Shown: positions 34,312 through 43,285 of the stretch, piece by piece
Layout: every line of letters begins with the position of its first letter
How positions within the stretch are numbered: the stretch's first letter is position 1
Origin: an uncultured Oscillospiraceae bacterium
Lineage (GTDB): Bacteria > Bacillota > Clostridia > Oscillospirales > Ruminococcaceae
Assembly: GCA_905197685.1 (NCBI GenBank)
Contig: CAJJZS010000003.1
Location: 62,001-126,000 of the forward strand
DNA: 64,000 nucleotides
Direction: 5' to 3'
Made by a program: the position numbers and the translations under genes
Notes under the pieces: generated by a model
Database searches by the model: none
Told to the model about the DNA's origin: nothing
What the model saw: the letters and a program-made list of their open reading frames with translations, nothing else

Positions 34312-36000
34312 ATGGTGATAAAGGGAAGTCAGCTCAGAGATGCGTTTATCTCCGGAGCAAACAGCATTTCAAATTGCAGACAAAAGGTCGATGCGCTCAA
34401 TGTATTCCCGGTACCGGACGGCGATACCGGTACAAATATGTCGATGACAATCAGCGCGGCAAAGCGTGAACTGGAAACATTAAAGGATGAACCGACCGTA
34501 GAACAGGTTTCCAAAAAGGCGGCTTCCGCGCTTCTGCGCGGCGCAAGAGGAAACTCCGGCGTTATTCTTTCTTTGTTGTTCCGCGGTTTTTCCAAAGGTC
34601 TGGAAGGAAAAGAAACAGCAGATGCAGCCGATGTTGCTCAGGCGCTTTCTTTAGGTGTTGCGGCAGCTTATAAAGCGGTTATGAAGCCGACGGAAGGTAC
34701 AATCCTTACCGTAGCAAGACTGGCTGCGGAACACGCGCAGAAACTGGCGCAGCAGTTGGAAGAACAGCCGCTGACAGCAGCGCAGATGTGGAGAGAAATC
34801 CTTGTCAGCGCGCAGGATGCTTTGGCGCAGACTCCGGAAATGTTGCCGGTGCTGAAAAAAGCAGGCGTTGTAGACGCAGGCGGTCAGGGATTTGTAGAAA
34901 TTTGGCAGGGTATGCTGTCTGTTATTGAAAACGGTCAGATTGTTCCTTCCGAAGAGGAAGCGCAGTCTGCTCCGAAGGAAAAGAAGGCGCAGGGAATTGC
35001 TGCCGAATTCCATGACGAGGATATCCGTTTTTGCTACTGCACCGAGTTTATCATCAATAAAGACCGCGCAGATGCAGACCCACTCTCTCTGCGCGCTTAT
35101 CTGGAATCAATCGGTGACTGCGTCGTTGTGGTAGATGATGAAGAAATCATCAAGTGCCATGTACATACCAACGAGCCGGGCAACGCAATTCAGGCAGCTT
35201 TGAAGCTGGGTTACCTGACAAACATGAAGATTGACAACATGAAAGAACAGCACGGGGATAACAATAAGTTGGTAGATTTGGAAGCGGAAGGTCAGCAGGC
35301 ATTCCCTTATCAGGCGGTAGACCCGGATAAAGAGTACGGATTTGTAGCGGTTGCGGCAGGCGACGGCATTAAACAGCTGTTCCTTGATTTGGGAGTAGAC
35401 AATGTTGTCAGCGGCGGTCAAACAATGAATCCTTCCACCGACGATATTCTTTCCGCAATCCATGCAACAGCGGCAAAGCGTGTTTTTGTACTGCCGAACA
35501 ACAAGAATATTATTATGGCAGCAGAGCAGGCAGCAAATCTTGCGGACCGTAAGGTTTATGTTTTGCAGACAGTTACCGTACCGCAGGGTTTGGCAGCCAT
35601 GCTGGCGTTTGACCCGGAACAGGATCGTAAGCAGAACATGATGAATATGGTAAAAGCTTACGAGAGGGTAGGAACCGGTTCTGTGACCTTTGCGGCGCGT
35701 GACAGCGATTACGAGGGACACAACATTAAAAAAGGCGAACTGCTTGCTTTGGAAAACGGCAAGATGGCGTTTGTGGATAACGATTTAAAGAAAACCGTTG
35801 TTCGTCTGACCCATAATCTGGTGAGAAAATCCCCGGATAAAGAGTGCGGATTTGTTACTCTGATTTACGGAGAGGATATTTCCGAAGAACAGGCAGAAGA
35901 AATTCGCGAAGCGGTTGCCGAAAAGCTGGGAGACAGCATCGAAGTTGTTTTGATTGCCGGAAAACAGCCGGTATATTACTTCATTATTTCGGTAGAATAA
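34312..36000 (+). CDS. fakA: DAK2-domain fatty acid kinase subunit A (YloV family)
   Basis: A 562-residue FakA-type kinase that, with a FakB carrier, phosphorylates fatty acids for phospholipid synthesis. The N-terminal DhaL-like ATP domain has NVFPVPDGDTGTNM (Mg-ATP aspartates) and RGARGNSGVILS. The middle region and the C-terminal domain (about 300-562) match the DAK2/YloV layout, including FCYCTEFI and CHVHTNEPG. No fakB lies in the window. ATG 34312 follows AAGGAG. It is followed by a strong terminator. Confidence 0.92.
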   Translation: MVIKGSQLRDAFISGANSISNCRQKVDALNVFPVPDGDTGTNMSMTISAAKRELETLKDEPTVEQVSKKAASALLRGARGNSGVILSLLFRGFSKGLEGKETADAADVAQALSLGVAAAYKAVMKPTEGTILTVARLAAEHAQKLAQQLEEQPLTAAQMWREILVSAQDALAQTPEMLPVLKKAGVVDAGGQGFVEIWQGMLSVIENGQIVPSEEEAQSAPKEKKAQGIAAEFHDEDIRFCYCTEFIINKDRADADPLSLRAYLESIGDCVVVVDDEEIIKCHVHTNEPGNAIQAALKLGYLTNMKIDNMKEQHGDNNKLVDLEAEGQQAFPYQAVDPDKEYGFVAVAAGDGIKQLFLDLGVDNVVSGGQTMNPSTDDILSAIHATAAKRVFVLPNNKNIIMAAEQAANLADRKVYVLQTVTVPQGLAAMLAFDPEQDRKQNMMNMVKAYERVGTGSVTFAARDSDYEGHNIKKGELLALENGKMAFVDNDLKKTVVRLTHNLVRKSPDKECGFVTLIYGEDISEEQAEEIREAVAEKLGDSIEVVLIAGKQPVYYFIISVE

Positions 36001-36013
36001 ATTGCTCTTTTAC

Positions 36014-36053
36014 AAAGGGAGAAGATTCAAAAAAGAGTCTTCTCCCTTTTGCT
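36014..36053 (+). terminator. Terminator after fakA
   Basis: 12-bp stem AAAGGGAGAAGA/TCTTCTCCCTTT with a 12-base loop, then TTTGCTG. Confidence 0.85.
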
Positions 36054-36102
36054 GTGTTTTGAGATATATTTGTGAAAGAAAAAAGAGGAGGAAAAGCAAA
36101 AA

Positions 36103-36444
36103 ATGAAAAAAGTCGGCAGAATAATTTTGTTCTCTTTGGCAGCGGTGCTGATTTTACTGCTACTGTTTACTGCTTTGTTCCGTATGGAAAAAGGGGAGAA
36201 AAGTTTTGAAGCAAGCATAGTAAAGATAGAGGAGGATTGTCTTTTTATCGCTCCGCTTCCCGCTGAAGAAGAGATGCGGCAAGCATCTGAGATTAAAATC
36301 GAACAGAAACAGCTCACTGAAACGGAAGTTTTGCCGCTCAAAGAAGGAGAACAAATCACCGTTTTGTATGACGGAGAGATTATACCGGGAAACCCTGCAA
36401 AATTGGGAACGGTTTATGCAATTCGTCCTTCCGAGTCCCGATAA
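36103..36444 (+). CDS. Small membrane-anchored protein, unknown function
   Basis: A 113-residue protein with one N-terminal membrane segment (about 6-26) and a short extracytoplasmic beta-rich domain (SIVKIEEDCLFIAPL, then GEQITVLYDGEI). The layout recalls DUF3221-type small exported OB-like proteins, but that is a guess. AGGAGG is 12 bases before ATG 36103. It has terminators on both sides and so is a single-gene unit. Confidence 0.75.
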   Translation: MKKVGRIILFSLAAVLILLLLFTALFRMEKGEKSFEASIVKIEEDCLFIAPLPAEEEMRQASEIKIEQKQLTETEVLPLKEGEQITVLYDGEIIPGNPAKLGTVYAIRPSESR

Positions 36445-36456
36445 ATCGGCGCAAAA

Positions 36457-36494
36457 AAAGACCTTACCGTTATTTTATAACCGGTAAGGTCTTT
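36457..36494. terminator. Bidirectional terminator between 36103-36444 and the dehydrogenase gene
   Basis: 13-bp stem AAAGACCTTACCG/CGGTAAGGTCTTT, A-tract on the left. Confidence 0.9.
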
Positions 36495-36517
36495 GCATAT
36501 TTTATCAGAGATGTTTT

Positions 36518-37465
36518 TTATAAAATAATATTTTTCTGTTCTCCGTTTAAGAAAGAAAGGATGTTGTCAAAGACAATCTGCGCGCGCGCGACCATAGATT
36601 CCTCCGAAGCAAAAGCAACATGGGGGGTAACAATGGTATTTTTGCTGTGCAGCAGCGGGTGAGCGACATCTAACGGAGGTTCGGTTTCAAATACGTCAAT
36701 GCCTGCCCCCGCAAGATAACCATTGTTTAAAGCGTCTGCCAAAGCCTGAGAATCCACAACCGGACCTCGGGCGGTATTGATGAGATAAGCCCCCTTCTTC
36801 ATCTTAGCGATGCTGTTCTTGTTGATTAAGTGTTTGGAATCCTCATTGATGGGGCAGTGCAGAGAAACGATGTCGGAACGATGCAGCAACTCGTCCAGAG
36901 AGGTAAATTCGATAAAATCAGGTTCGTTTCCCTTGATGTGTCGTTTATACCCTAAAACCTTGCAGCCAAATGCACGACACAGTTCTGCGGTACGGCAGCC
37001 GATAGCTCCCGCGCCGACAATGCCGACTGTCTTTCCGCGCAGTTCACAGCCAACCAGACCCTCTTTGGTTTGTCCCTGACGGCATCTTTGCTCTACCTGA
37101 GGAATGTTTCTGAGCAAGTTTAACATCATACAGAGCGCGATTTCAGCGACAGCCTGGGTAGAATAACCGGCAGCATTGCTTACCTTCACACCCATCTCTT
37201 TTGCTGCGGTAAGGTCAACATGATCAACGCCGGTAAAGGCAACATCAATCAGCTTTAAATTTTTGCAGGCGCGGATTACCTCACCGCTCAGCGGCATATT
37301 GGCAATCATAATAATGTCTGCGTCTTTTGCGCGTTCAATCTGTACCTTGGGGTCAGTATCTTTGGGATACGCTTCGAAGGTATGACCAAGATTCAGCAAA
37401 GGCTGCGCACATTCCGTTAATATTTCCCGGGAAATACCCAGAGATTCCAATAAAACAATTTTCAT
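36518..37465 (-). CDS. D-2-hydroxyacid dehydrogenase (NAD-dependent)
   Basis: A 315-residue D-isomer 2-hydroxyacid dehydrogenase. The Rossmann motif is VGIVGAGAIGCRTAEL. The catalytic residues are conserved: Arg in NTARGPVVD, Glu in GAGIDVFETEPP and His in VTPHVAF. The substrate may be phosphoglycerate, glycerate or hydroxypyruvate; this cannot be decided. ATG 37465 follows GGGAGGGC. It contrasts with the altered relative at 14889-15788. A good promoter lies upstream. Confidence 0.92.
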   Translation of the reverse strand: MKIVLLESLGISREILTECAQPLLNLGHTFEAYPKDTDPKVQIERAKDADIIMIANMPLSGEVIRACKNLKLIDVAFTGVDHVDLTAAKEMGVKVSNAAGYSTQAVAEIALCMMLNLLRNIPQVEQRCRQGQTKEGLVGCELRGKTVGIVGAGAIGCRTAELCRAFGCKVLGYKRHIKGNEPDFIEFTSLDELLHRSDIVSLHCPINEDSKHLINKNSIAKMKKGAYLINTARGPVVDSQALADALNNGYLAGAGIDVFETEPPLDVAHPLLHSKNTIVTPHVAFASEESMVARAQIVFDNILSFLNGEQKNIIL

Positions 37466-37501
37466 AAAAATGCCCTCCCAAAATCTGTTTTTATTTTTTT
37501 C

Positions 37502-37530
37502 ATTATATTCTCTTTTTCAGGGAATGTAAA
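37502..37530 (-). promoter_or_regulatory. Promoter of the D-2-hydroxyacid dehydrogenase gene
   Basis: On the minus strand TTTACA (37525-37530), 17-bp spacer, TATAAT (37502-37507). Confidence 0.75.
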
Positions 37531-37622
37531 GCGGATTCTCCCTTTTATCCCCAAAAAATCAGGAAAGAAAATCGGCAAGATTTTTTACAGACAGATGACT
37601 TTTTTTTAGAACCGCTTTATAG

Positions 37623-37628
37623 TATAAT
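37623..37628 (+). promoter_or_regulatory. -10 element for DUF6483-comEC-holA
   Basis: TATAAT at 37623-37628, 32 bp before ATG 37660. The -35 region is T-rich and does not match TTGACA. Confidence 0.4.
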
Positions 37629-37659
37629 TTAAGAAAGAACAAACAAGGGGGAATCCGAT

Positions 37660-38049
37660 ATGGCAAAGGAAGATTTTTTAAAACGTCAGATTGAAGGCAT
37701 TATGAAGATTTATGCAAAACTTCTGCACCGAGAACAGAAAAAAGAAACGGAATCGGAATTGGAAGAGAGCTTCTCTTTGGAGCCGGAACCGGTTTCTTTG
37801 CAGGATGATTTGGAAACAATGATAGAGCAACGGGAGTTCGGAAAAGCAGAGGACCTTCTTTTTGAGGTTTTGGAAGAAGCGGTGACGCAAGGCGTAAGCC
37901 GTAGGGAGTGTGAAGAACTGGTTACATGGTTCTATGAACAGCTGAACAGAATCAGCGATGAGGAGCTGGAAAATGGAGATTTCACCAGAGAAGAGATTAT
38001 GGAAGGACAGGCGCAGGCCTTGTTTCTCTGTCTGCAATCGGAGCATTGA
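37660..38049 (+). CDS. DUF6483-like small acidic protein
   Basis: A 129-residue, acidic, helical protein. It starts MAKEDFLKRQIEGIMKIYAK, the pattern I associate with DUF6483. It has no membrane segment or enzyme motif. AAGGGGG precedes ATG 37660. Its last 77 bases overlap the chosen comEC start in another frame, so the two are translationally linked. Confidence 0.75.
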   Translation: MAKEDFLKRQIEGIMKIYAKLLHREQKKETESELEESFSLEPEPVSLQDDLETMIEQREFGKAEDLLFEVLEEAVTQGVSRRECEELVTWFYEQLNRISDEELENGDFTREEIMEGQAQALFLCLQSEH

Positions 38050-40213
38050 GCGTCCGATTTGTTGGACAGCCGCTGTATTTTTAACAGTAACGGCAATTTT
38101 TCTTCCTCTGTATCAAAAGGTAATTCTGCCAAATACCGATGCGTTGCAGAGGGGAATTTTATTGGGGGCGGCTGTTTTGCTTTTGATGCTGCCTGTTTTG
38201 CTAATACAACTTCAAAAAAATCCGAATCGCAAAACAGATTGTTTGATGCTGATTCTTCTTTCCGCTGCGGCAGCGTTGCTGTGTTGCTTTTTTTCGGCAG
38301 AACGAAGCATGGCGGCTGTTTTTCCGCTGCAAAACCGGCAAATTTCGTTTACTGCGCAGGTGTTGGAGTGGGATGTTACCGATTATGGCAGCAAATATCT
38401 GGTAAAAACGGCAGAAAATGAGGAAGTTCCAAACGGACTGCGGGCAAGGATATACAGCTATGAAGAGCCTGCGGCAGAAATTGGAGATATGATAGAATGT
38501 TGCGCCACTGTTCGGCAGGATTTAAAAAGTTATGACTTAGGCAGAAATATCTTTTTCTATGCCTTTGCGGGGGAACAGCCGATTTCCCTGCTGCGGGAAG
38601 AAACCACCCTGCGGGAGCAGATGATGAACGCGACCGAAGAATTATACAAACCTCCTGTTTTAGGAATGGTGCAGGGCATTTTGTTTGGAGAAAAGAAAAA
38701 TTTAGAGCAGCCTTTTGCACAGATGATGTCCGATTCCGGTCTGGTGCATCTTCTGGCGGTTTCGGGAATCCATATCATGCTGCTTGCTTCCTTTTGTGTA
38801 AAACTGTTTTCTTCTTTTAAAATTCCTGTTTTTCGGGCAAGGCTGTTAGCGCTGCTTCCGGTTTGGGGATATGTGGCATTGGCGCAGTTTTCACCTTCTG
38901 CTGTGCGCGCAGGAATTATGGCGACCGTTTATGCGTTGGGATTTTGTTTGGGACGGGATAATGACAGCCTGACCGCATTGTGCGCTGCGGCAATTGTGTT
39001 GCTTGCGTTTTCTCCGTTTTGTTTCTACTCGGTTTCCTTTCAGCTTTCTTTTGCGGTGACACTCGGTATTGTTGTCTGCGCAAAACCATTTGCCCGTCTG
39101 CTTTGCAGCAGTACTCCGATTGCTCTGTTGATGGGAAAAGCGAAGGGAAAACAAGAAAAGTGGCTTACCTCGGTTTGTTCAAGTGTCGCAACAGCCTTTG
39201 CAGCGTCTGTTTTTTCGGCTCCTTTGTTGCTTTTCTATTTTCATTCTGTTCCGTTGTGGAGTATTTTAGCAGGACTGCTTGCTTTGTGGGCAGCCGCTCC
39301 GCTGATGATTTTAGCGATGCTGTCGATTGCTTTTTTCTTTCTTGCAGAGCTTCCGTACGCTTCCTTCCTTTTGTTTGCGGCAAGGGCGGCGGCATTTTTG
39401 GCAGGAATTTTAGCAAGATGGATTTTGTTGGTCAGCAAGGGGATTTCTGCTTTGCCGTTTAGCACGGTATATTCTCATGAAATTCCTCTGCTTTTGGCTT
39501 GCTGCGCAGCGGCAGTGCTTGCTTTGCTGTTTGCAAGACGCTTTTTTAGGCTGTCGGTTCTTCAGCAAAAAATGAGGGGGATCTGCTTTTTCAGCGGCGC
39601 AACCTTATGTATCTGTACAACCCTGATTGCGGTTCAGCTGATGAATCGCGGTATTTTAAATATCTTTTCAACCGAAAATGCGCTGATACTTTGTAAAGAC
39701 GGGCAGGCGGCTGTGGTAGGAGATGTAAAAACCGAGTACGAAGCGCAGGAAATTTCGTCCGTCTTACAGTGTGAGAGAGCGGACTCGTTGGAACTTTTTC
39801 TTTGTGACAGCGATACAACCAAAAACAGCGCCGGTTTGGATATGCTGTTGGCTGATTATCCGGTGAAAGTGGCAGCAGTAGAAGCAAAGGGCGCGTTGTA
39901 CCCGCACATTCAAAAAGCTGTGGGGGAAGGAAAACTGGTTTCTCCACAGGGGATTTGTGCAAAGATGATGGGAGGTATTATGCTGCAATCGGGAGAAAAC
40001 GGAATAGAAATGACTGCCGCAGGCAAAAAAATGTTAAAAGCTGCGCAGGATTATGATATAATAGAGGGCAGTGAGGACGGATATGACGCAGTTTGGAAAG
40101 ACGGAGAATGGACAGTCAAACCATGTGCGGAGATGGGACTGTTTGCGTCCCTGCGGGAACAGCCGGTTTTTAAACTGAGAATGGACGGAAAGGAGGAATC
40201 TCATGATTTTTAA
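37973..40213 (+). CDS. comEC: ComEC/Rec2-family competence protein with degenerate C-terminal domain
   Basis: Channel for DNA uptake. The 746 residues include an N-terminal membrane part (about 30-100), an OB-type domain (ISFTAQVLEWDVTDYG) and the competence core with LLAVSGIHIMLLA and SAVRAGIMATVYALGF, the usual signature, in eight or more membrane segments. The last about 220 residues sit where ComEC proteins normally carry a metallo-beta-lactamase nuclease, but no HxHxDH motif or GQGD motif is visible; the region reads LNIFSTENALILCKDG instead. ATG 37973 is chosen because AGGAG stands 7 bases upstream (37961-37965); ATG 37958 lacks a site. It overlaps holA by 11 bp. Confidence 0.9.
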   Translation: MEISPEKRLWKDRRRPCFSVCNRSIERPICWTAAVFLTVTAIFLPLYQKVILPNTDALQRGILLGAAVLLLMLPVLLIQLQKNPNRKTDCLMLILLSAAAALLCCFFSAERSMAAVFPLQNRQISFTAQVLEWDVTDYGSKYLVKTAENEEVPNGLRARIYSYEEPAAEIGDMIECCATVRQDLKSYDLGRNIFFYAFAGEQPISLLREETTLREQMMNATEELYKPPVLGMVQGILFGEKKNLEQPFAQMMSDSGLVHLLAVSGIHIMLLASFCVKLFSSFKIPVFRARLLALLPVWGYVALAQFSPSAVRAGIMATVYALGFCLGRDNDSLTALCAAAIVLLAFSPFCFYSVSFQLSFAVTLGIVVCAKPFARLLCSSTPIALLMGKAKGKQEKWLTSVCSSVATAFAASVFSAPLLLFYFHSVPLWSILAGLLALWAAAPLMILAMLSIAFFFLAELPYASFLLFAARAAAFLAGILARWILLVSKGISALPFSTVYSHEIPLLLACCAAAVLALLFARRFFRLSVLQQKMRGICFFSGATLCICTTLIAVQLMNRGILNIFSTENALILCKDGQAAVVGDVKTEYEAQEISSVLQCERADSLELFLCDSDTTKNSAGLDMLLADYPVKVAAVEAKGALYPHIQKAVGEGKLVSPQGICAKMMGGIMLQSGENGIEMTAAGKKMLKAAQDYDIIEGSEDGYDAVWKDGEWTVKPCAEMGLFASLREQPVFKLRMDGKEESHDF

Positions 40214-41279
40214 AGAAGAATCGCAGCTGCTGCAAAGCATCAAGCAGGGTTATTTATATCGGGTTTATCTTCTGTACGGAGAAGAAAAATATCTGAAAGA
40301 AATGTACTTGAAACGACTGATTCGCTTGGCAGCGCCGGAAGAATTTCAGGAGTTTAACTTTCACCGATTTGACGGAACGCAGCTTTCGGCAGACAGTCTG
40401 ATTGAATCGTGCGAGGCGATGCCGTTTCTGGCAGAGCAGCGATGTGTGGTGGTAGATAAATTTGACTTTGAGGGTTTAAATGCTCAGGACAAAGAAAAGA
40501 TGACCGTCTTATTGGAAGACCCGGTATCCAGCACCGTTTTGATTTTAACGGTGGATAAAGAGGAATTTTCCCCCAAAAAGAGCGCAGGAGCAAAAAAATT
40601 AGTAAATCTCTGCGATAAAGCGGGAGCGGTCATTGAGCTGAAAAAACGGGAAACCTCGGATTTGGTTCGCTTTATCCGTTCAAAACTGGAAGCAAGAGGA
40701 TGTTCGTTAACAAAGGATAGGGCGCTTCAGCTGATAGAACGATGCGAAAAGGATATGCTTACCATTTCCGGAGAGATGGAAAAGCTTGCGGCATATGCGC
40801 AGCACCTGAGAACGGAAGATTCCGAGCAGCCGGTTGAGATTACCGCAGAAATGATAGAAAAAGTAACCTGTAAAACGGTAAACGCATCGGTGTATGATTT
40901 AGCTAAAGCAATCCTTGCCGACCGCTTTGAAAAGGCAATGCGCATTGTGGAAGATTTGCTGTACCTACGCTATCAGCCGACAGTGATTTTATCTGCGCTG
41001 TCGGGAGCTTATCTGGACTTGTATATTGCAAAAACAGCTAAAAATATGGGGTTGGGAGAGGATGCAATCAAGCAGAATTTTTCCTATAAAGGGCGGGATT
41101 TTGTGGTCAGAAACAGCCTGCGGGATTGCTCCAAATATTCCCCGGAGGTGCTTCGGAATTCGGTCAGTTATTTAGCGTCGGTCGATTATCGAATGAAAAG
41201 CAGTAGGGCAGACAGCGCAATCCTTCTGGAACAGGCGGTAACCGAGCTGTTTTTGATAGCGTCCGGTCAGCGGGGATAG
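40203..41279 (+). CDS. holA: DNA polymerase III subunit delta
   Basis: The clamp-loader delta subunit, which opens the beta clamp. The 358 residues have the family layout: an N-terminal segment YLLYGEEKYLKEMYLKR, then FDGTQLSADSLIESCEAMPFLAEQRCVVV and the helical C-terminal domain (ILEQAVTELFLIASGQ). It lacks functional Walker motifs, as expected. ATG 40203 follows GGAGG. comEC-holA is a conserved pair in Firmicutes; rpsT, which often follows, is not here. Confidence 0.94.
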   Translation: MIFKEESQLLQSIKQGYLYRVYLLYGEEKYLKEMYLKRLIRLAAPEEFQEFNFHRFDGTQLSADSLIESCEAMPFLAEQRCVVVDKFDFEGLNAQDKEKMTVLLEDPVSSTVLILTVDKEEFSPKKSAGAKKLVNLCDKAGAVIELKKRETSDLVRFIRSKLEARGCSLTKDRALQLIERCEKDMLTISGEMEKLAAYAQHLRTEDSEQPVEITAEMIEKVTCKTVNASVYDLAKAILADRFEKAMRIVEDLLYLRYQPTVILSALSGAYLDLYIAKTAKNMGLGEDAIKQNFSYKGRDFVVRNSLRDCSKYSPEVLRNSVSYLASVDYRMKSSRADSAILLEQAVTELFLIASGQRG

Positions 41280-41310
41280 CGGTAAACAAAGAAAAAAGGA
41301 CGGGTGAACC

Positions 41311-41895
41311 ATGATACATACCGACCGCGTGATTGTGGTAGAAGGAAAGTATGATAAAATAAAACTGAAGAATCTGATAGACGCAACGATTATTTGTACC
41401 GATGGTTTCCGAATTTATAAGGATAAGGAACTGCAAGCCACCCTGCGTACCTTAGCGAAAAAACGGGGACTTGCCGTGCTGACCGATTCGGACCATGCCG
41501 GATTTCAAATACGCGGATTTTTACGCAGCATTTGCGGAAAAGAAAATGTAATTGATGTTTATATTCCGGACCTGTACGGAAAGGAAAAAAGAAAACCTAA
41601 AGCCTCCAAAGAAGGAAAGCTGGGTGTGGAAGGAATGAGTGAGCAGGTGCTGACACAGGCGCTTTCTCAGGCGGGAATCGGGGTTTCTTTCCGGCAAACG
41701 CCGTCAGAACCGATTACCAAGATGGATTTATTTGATTGGGGACTCAGCGGAAAAGAGGACAGCGCAGCAAAAAGAAAGCAGCTGACCCGGGAATTGGGTC
41801 TGCCGGAGCACCTGACAACCAACGCTTTGGTTACGGTACTTTCCGCTTTGATGAGCCGCCGGGAATGGCAAAGTTTGTGTGAGAGATTGTTTTGA
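41311..41895 (+). CDS. Toprim-domain protein, RNase M5-like (DUF4093)
   Basis: A 194-residue protein related to RNase M5, which matures 5S rRNA. The Toprim Glu is in VVEGKYDKIKLK and the DxD motif in LTDSDHAGFQI. The C-terminal half has GLSGKEDSAAKRKQLTRELGLP, typical of the DUF4093 half of clostridial relatives. The usual RNase M5 gene is next to ksgA, which is not seen. ATG 41311 follows AGGACGGG. It is 32 bp after holA. Confidence 0.85.
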   Translation: MIHTDRVIVVEGKYDKIKLKNLIDATIICTDGFRIYKDKELQATLRTLAKKRGLAVLTDSDHAGFQIRGFLRSICGKENVIDVYIPDLYGKEKRKPKASKEGKLGVEGMSEQVLTQALSQAGIGVSFRQTPSEPITKMDLFDWGLSGKEDSAAKRKQLTRELGLPEHLTTNALVTVLSALMSRREWQSLCERLF

Positions 41896-41938
41896 TAAAG
41901 AATGACAAAAATTTTGGAAAAATCAGGAGGAAGCGTTT

Positions 41939-43267
41939 GTGGGACTTGATACGCTCAGCTTCAGCTTTTTATTTTTACCGGCGCTTTTGCTGGTCTTTTC
42001 GGTGCTGCCGGAAAAATATCGAAACGGGTCGCTGGCGGCAGGCTCGCTGTTGTTTTACGCTTTGGCAGATTATCAACATCTGCCGCTGATGTTCTGCTCT
42101 GTTTTGTTTGATTATCTGGTGTGCGCAAAGATGGTGCGTTCCAGTGGGGAGATGAAGGGCAGAAAAATTTTATTTTGGATCAGTGTTATTAAAAACATCG
42201 GGCTGATTTTGACAATGATGACCCTGATGGAACTTTATAAAATTCCTTTGCCGCTGGGCTTGTTGGTTTATACCACAACCTCGATGGGGTATGTGATTGA
42301 TGTCTATAACGGGGACGAACAGTTTGACGGCAGCTTTGTCAATTACCTTGTTTTTTCCTCCTTTTTTGCAAAATTGTACGCAGGACCGATTGTTCGTTAC
42401 TCCGATTTAAAAAAGCAATGGGAAAACAGGGATCTCAGCGGCAAAAGGATCTGGCAGGCTTGTCGCCTTTATCTGGGCGGATTGGGAAAGATTGTTTTGC
42501 TTGCAAGAGGGAATATCGAGATACAGACAGCAATTCAGCAAATTCCGCAGGAGGATACCAGCGTGCTGTCGGTTTGGCTGCTGATTATTACGTCAACCTT
42601 TGCTTTATACTATACTTTAACCGGATACTGCGATATGGCAAGGGGACTGGGAAACTTTTTTGGAATGGATTTTCCCGAAAACTTTCATCATCCCTTCCAG
42701 TCTAGGACGGTTTCCGATTTTTTTAATCGTTTTAATATCACAGTAACCCAATTTATCAACCGTTATGTCTATGTTTTTTTGGGAGCGGATACAAACGGTG
42801 TGCTGCCCACAGCGGTCAATACGCTGCTGACCACCATGCTGATGGGGCTATGGTTCGGAATACGTTTAAATTACCTGGTATGGGGAATTTATTTTACCGG
42901 ATTTATCCTGTTAGAAAAATATTTTTTGATGAAGTATTTAAAAAAGATTCCGCCGATTTTCGACAGAATCTATACCTTTATCGTCGTCATGTTTTCTTTT
43001 ACCATCTTTTCCGGAAGAAGTCTTTCGGTAACGGGATATTATATTGCGGGAATGTTCGGCATGAGCGGTTTGCCGCTTTATAATAACTATATCTCATATA
43101 TTTTGTCCAGCAACTATTTAACGGTGCTGCTCAGCTTTTTCTTTGCTACCGGCTTAACAGGGATGGCAGAGCAGTTTGTTCGTTCAAAGATGCCGTGGCT
43201 GTTCCGTGTTTTGGATGCGGCGGTGTATACGGGCATCTTTATTGCGTCGGTTGCCTTTTTGGTGTAA
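41939..43267 (+). CDS. MBOAT-family membrane protein lacking the catalytic histidines
   Basis: A 442-residue polytopic protein of about ten membrane segments with the AlgI/DltB fold. Family landmarks are kept: LTGYCDMARGLGNFFG (228-242), FPENFHHPFQSRTVSDFF, YVYVFLGAD and MGLWFG...LVWGIYFTG. The positions that normally read RRWH and GLWHG (the catalytic His of AlgI/DltB) read NRFN (263-266) and GLWFG (303-307, Phe306), and the second His of the WGxYHG region is Phe319. It therefore looks unable to transfer acyl groups by the known route. GTG 41939 follows AGGAGG. It is co-transcribed with the next gene, 18 bp away. Confidence 0.85.
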   Translation: MGLDTLSFSFLFLPALLLVFSVLPEKYRNGSLAAGSLLFYALADYQHLPLMFCSVLFDYLVCAKMVRSSGEMKGRKILFWISVIKNIGLILTMMTLMELYKIPLPLGLLVYTTTSMGYVIDVYNGDEQFDGSFVNYLVFSSFFAKLYAGPIVRYSDLKKQWENRDLSGKRIWQACRLYLGGLGKIVLLARGNIEIQTAIQQIPQEDTSVLSVWLLIITSTFALYYTLTGYCDMARGLGNFFGMDFPENFHHPFQSRTVSDFFNRFNITVTQFINRYVYVFLGADTNGVLPTAVNTLLTTMLMGLWFGIRLNYLVWGIYFTGFILLEKYFLMKYLKKIPPIFDRIYTFIVVMFSFTIFSGRSLSVTGYYIAGMFGMSGLPLYNNYISYILSSNYLTVLLSFFFATGLTGMAEQFVRSKMPWLFRVLDAAVYTGIFIASVAFLV

Positions 43268-43285
43268 AGAAAGGGGGAAAACAGC

